A stretch of 23,104 bases of DNA from contig JALRHB010000010.1 of NCBI GenBank assembly GCA_023253245.1, positions 1 to 23,104 of the forward strand. The letters are read 5' to 3'. Position numbers and translations under genes: made by a program. The notes under the pieces were generated by a model. The model did not search any database and was not told the origin of the DNA. It saw only the letters and a program-made list of their open reading frames with translations. Each line of letters opens with the position of its first letter. Positions within the stretch are counted from its first letter, which is position 1. Source of the DNA: Polynucleobacter sp. (GTDB lineage: Bacteria; Pseudomonadota; Gammaproteobacteria; Burkholderiales; Burkholderiaceae). Of this stretch, positions 21,534-23,104 are shown piece by piece.

Positions 21534-22598
21534 ATGTCTATTAGCCCAAGTAAAATTGAATTAACTCAGCCTGACGATTGGCATTTACATATTCGTGATG
21601 GCGACGTCATGAAGGATGTATTGGCAGACACAGCAAGGCAGTTTGCCCGCGCCATCATCATGCCCAATCTTAAGCCACCGGTTACCACTGTGGATTTAGC
21701 TAAGGCTTACCGTTCTCGTATTGAATCTTGTCTCAAGTCTTTGGGTATTGACGGTTTTACGCCTTTAATGACTTTGTATTTGACAGACAATACTTCCGCT
21801 GACGAAGTTAAAAAAGCAAAGTCTGAGGGCATTACTGCCTTTAAGCTATATCCCGCAGGCGCCACTACTAATAGTGATGCTGGTGTAAGTGACATCAAGC
21901 ATTGCTACGCTACGCTTGAAGCGATGCAAGCCCTTGGTGTGCCATTGCTAGTGCATGGCGAAGTAACGACTGCCGAGATTGATATTTTTGATCGCGAAGC
22001 GGTATTTATTGATCGTGTGCTGATTCCGCTTCGAAAAGACTTTCCGGAGCTCAAGATTGTTTTTGAGCACATCACCACTAAGCAAGCAGCTCATTATGTG
22101 CGTGATGCACAGAGCGCAATTAATCAGCCCAATACCATTGCCGCAACCATCACCCCGCAACATTTGTTAATGAACCGCAATGCTATTTTTGCTGGTGGTA
22201 TTCGTCCGCATAACTATTGTTTGCCGGTTCTCAAACGCGAAGAGCATCGCCTTGCTTTGTTAGAGGCGGCAACGAGTGGTAACCCCCGTTTTTTCTTGGG
22301 CACAGATAGTGCGCCGCATGCCAAGGGTGCTAAAGAAGCTGCGTGCGGGTGTGCAGGTTGCTATAGCGCGTTTAATGCCTTAGGTTTGTATGCAGAGGCT
22401 TTTGATAGTGTTGGCAAGTTAGATCGCTTAGAAGGGTTTGCAAGTTTCTTTGGCCCTGATTTTTATTCTTTGCCGCGCAATAGCAAAAAAATTACTCTAG
22501 TAAAGCAGAATCAAGCTATTCCCGAAGAGCTTCCTTTGGGAGGGGCAACGATTGTCCCACTTCGGGCTGGTGAAACAATTGCTTGGTCTTTAATCTAA
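21534..22598 (+). CDS. pyrC: Dihydroorotase, PyrC (class II)
   Basis: Zinc enzyme that cyclises N-carbamoyl-L-aspartate to dihydroorotate, the third step of pyrimidine synthesis. The 354-residue length matches E. coli-type PyrC. Metal and substrate motifs visible: DDWHLHIRDGD with His17, His19 and Arg21; the carboxylated Lys104 in FKLYPAGATTNSD; LLVHGEV and FEHITT supplying the further histidines; and FLGTDSAPHAKGAKE with the catalytic Asp. ATG 21534 follows the glycerate kinase stop by 9 bp without a strong ribosome-binding site, so coupling is likely. About 62 bp separate its stop from rnpB. No hairpin terminator is visible in that gap. Confidence 0.96.
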   Translation: MSISPSKIELTQPDDWHLHIRDGDVMKDVLADTARQFARAIIMPNLKPPVTTVDLAKAYRSRIESCLKSLGIDGFTPLMTLYLTDNTSADEVKKAKSEGITAFKLYPAGATTNSDAGVSDIKHCYATLEAMQALGVPLLVHGEVTTAEIDIFDREAVFIDRVLIPLRKDFPELKIVFEHITTKQAAHYVRDAQSAINQPNTIAATITPQHLLMNRNAIFAGGIRPHNYCLPVLKREEHRLALLEAATSGNPRFFLGTDSAPHAKGAKEAACGCAGCYSAFNALGLYAEAFDSVGKLDRLEGFASFFGPDFYSLPRNSKKITLVKQNQAIPEELPLGGATIVPLRAGETIAWSLI

Positions 22599-22648
22599 AT
22601 TATTTCCCCCTAAAACTGACTTTTTCTACTAAATCTTTGCGACTGCGT

Positions 22649-22654
22649 TAGACT
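22649..22654 (+). promoter_or_regulatory. Possible -10 element of the rnpB promoter
   Basis: TAGACT lies about 6 nt before the first base of the predicted P1 helix (22661), where an RNase P RNA transcript would be expected to start. It matches TATAAT at four of six positions. No convincing -35 hexamer is seen at the right distance, so this is tentative. Confidence 0.3.
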
Positions 22655-22659
22655 GCAGG

Positions 22660-22968
22660 CGCAGAGTCAATTGGGCAATCGCCGCCTCTTTATTGAGGGG
22701 GAGGAAAGTCCGGACTCCAAAGGGTAGGGTGATGGCTAACGGCCATCCACGGTGACGTGAGGAATAGGGCCACAGAGACGAGCGTATTTAGTTACGGTGA
22801 AACGCGGTAACCTCCACCCGGAGCAATCCCAAGTAAGCAGACGATGAGGCGACCCGCTGAGTCTGCGGGTAGGGAGCTTGAGCCGTCAGGTAACTGCCGG
22901 CCTAGAGGAATGATTGCCCCTGGACGCAAGTCTGGGCGACAGAATCCGGCTTATCGATTGACTCTGCA
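22660..22968 (+). ncRNA. rnpB: RNase P RNA (bacterial type A, reduced)
   Basis: The catalytic RNA that matures the 5' ends of tRNAs. Diagnostic conserved strings are GAGGAAAGTCCGGACTCC (22701-22718), ACAGAG (22772-22777), CTCCACCCGGAGCAA (from 22812), GAGCTTGAGCC and GACAGAATCCGGCTTA (22938-22953). Ends are set by helix P1, GCAGAGTCAAT (22661-22671) pairing with ATTGACTCTGC (22957-22967). Other helices I can draw: P8 22731-22736/22742-22747, P9 22748-22751/22756-22759 with GTGA loop, P16 22837-22842/22861-22866, P18 22882-22901 with GTAA loop, P19 22919-22936 with GCAA loop. GGGTAGG, which contains the CCA-binding GGU of L15, is kept. P3 is short. The stretch between ACAGAG and CTCCACCC is only 40 nt, against about 105 in E. 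coli, so P13/P14 appear absent and P12 minimal. Confidence 0.95.
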
Positions 22969-22969
22969 C

Positions 22970-23104
22970 TTACTCTGAAACGATGTCGATGCTGTAAGTA
23001 ATTTCCGCGGTTTTTGCTAGCATGGAGGTTGCAGAGCAGTACTTTTCGTGGGAAAGCTTTACCGCACGCTCCACTTTTGGACGCTCTAAATCTTTGCCGG
23101 TAAC
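22970..23104 (-). CDS. OsmC family protein, C-terminal fragment
   Basis: Only the last 44 codons are in the window, ending with TAA at 22972-22970. The translation includes LERPKVERAVKLSHEKYCSATSMLAKTAEITYSIDIVSE in that order. It matches the C-terminal end of OsmC/Ohr-type proteins of the YhfA branch, with the second redox-type cysteine in the HEKYCS motif. OsmC-family proteins typically detoxify organic hydroperoxides; the YhfA branch is less well defined. The gene runs towards rnpB, and its stop codon lies within a few bases of the RNase P RNA 3' end. The N-terminal part with the first cysteine lies outside. Confidence 0.85.
   Translation of the reverse strand, partial: VTGKDLERPKVERAVKLSHEKYCSATSMLAKTAEITYSIDIVSE

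Noticed and set aside
22995..23020. Terminator for rnpB within the osmC-family gene
   Set aside because: CCGCGG followed by five Ts looks suggestive, but the palindrome has no loop and no longer stem could be formed.

Overview
The window looks like an ordinary core-genome segment of a betaproteobacterium in the Burkholderiaceae, most like the small-genome freshwater genus Polynucleobacter. This is inferred from recognised protein families, the order uvrA / MFS transporter / ssb and DUF971 - ubiE - Tim44-like - ubiJ - ubiB - DUF502 - aspS - nudB, a moderate G+C judged by eye, and very tight packing. No intergenic gap exceeds about 150 bases. I see no mobile element, CRISPR array, tRNA or rRNA gene.

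Layout. 1-1916 (minus) is the N-terminal two thirds of uvrA, running off the left edge. It diverges across 37 bp from an MFS transporter (1954-3138), followed by ssb. A bidirectional terminator near 3680 separates ssb from a convergent minus-strand operon, ilvA - cytosolic 5'-nucleotidase - queF (6980 down to 3710). A divergent intergenic region (6981-7114) leads into a long plus-strand series: a 1279-residue FAD/Fe-S oxidoreductase, a DUF971 protein, ubiE, a Tim44-like membrane protein, a terminator, ubiJ, ubiB, a DUF502 membrane protein, aspS, nudB, an Atm1-type ABC exporter, a glycerate kinase and pyrC. The RNase P RNA gene (rnpB) follows, and the 3' end of a convergent osmC-family gene closes the window.

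How the genes fit together. ubiE, ubiJ and ubiB form a ubiquinone-biosynthesis cluster. The Tim44-like gene and a DUF971 gene sit within or beside it, next to a probable flavin/iron-sulfur dehydrogenase that could feed electrons to quinone. The rest is housekeeping: DNA repair and replication (uvrA, ssb), isoleucine synthesis (ilvA), queuosine (queF), translation (aspS, rnpB), folate (nudB), pyrimidines (pyrC), thiol/metal export and glycerate metabolism.

Two points stand out. First, ubiB carries an in-frame TGA at codon 51, exactly where the family has a conserved glycine, in an otherwise intact 528-codon frame. It is a single-base lesion (GGA to TGA), a sequencing error, or a case needing readthrough or internal restart. 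Second, the RNase P RNA is only about 307 nt. It seems to lack helices P13 and P14 and to keep only a vestigial P12, while the catalytic core, L15, P18 and a P19 hairpin remain. Everything else is conventional, and I found no convincing new multi-gene system.
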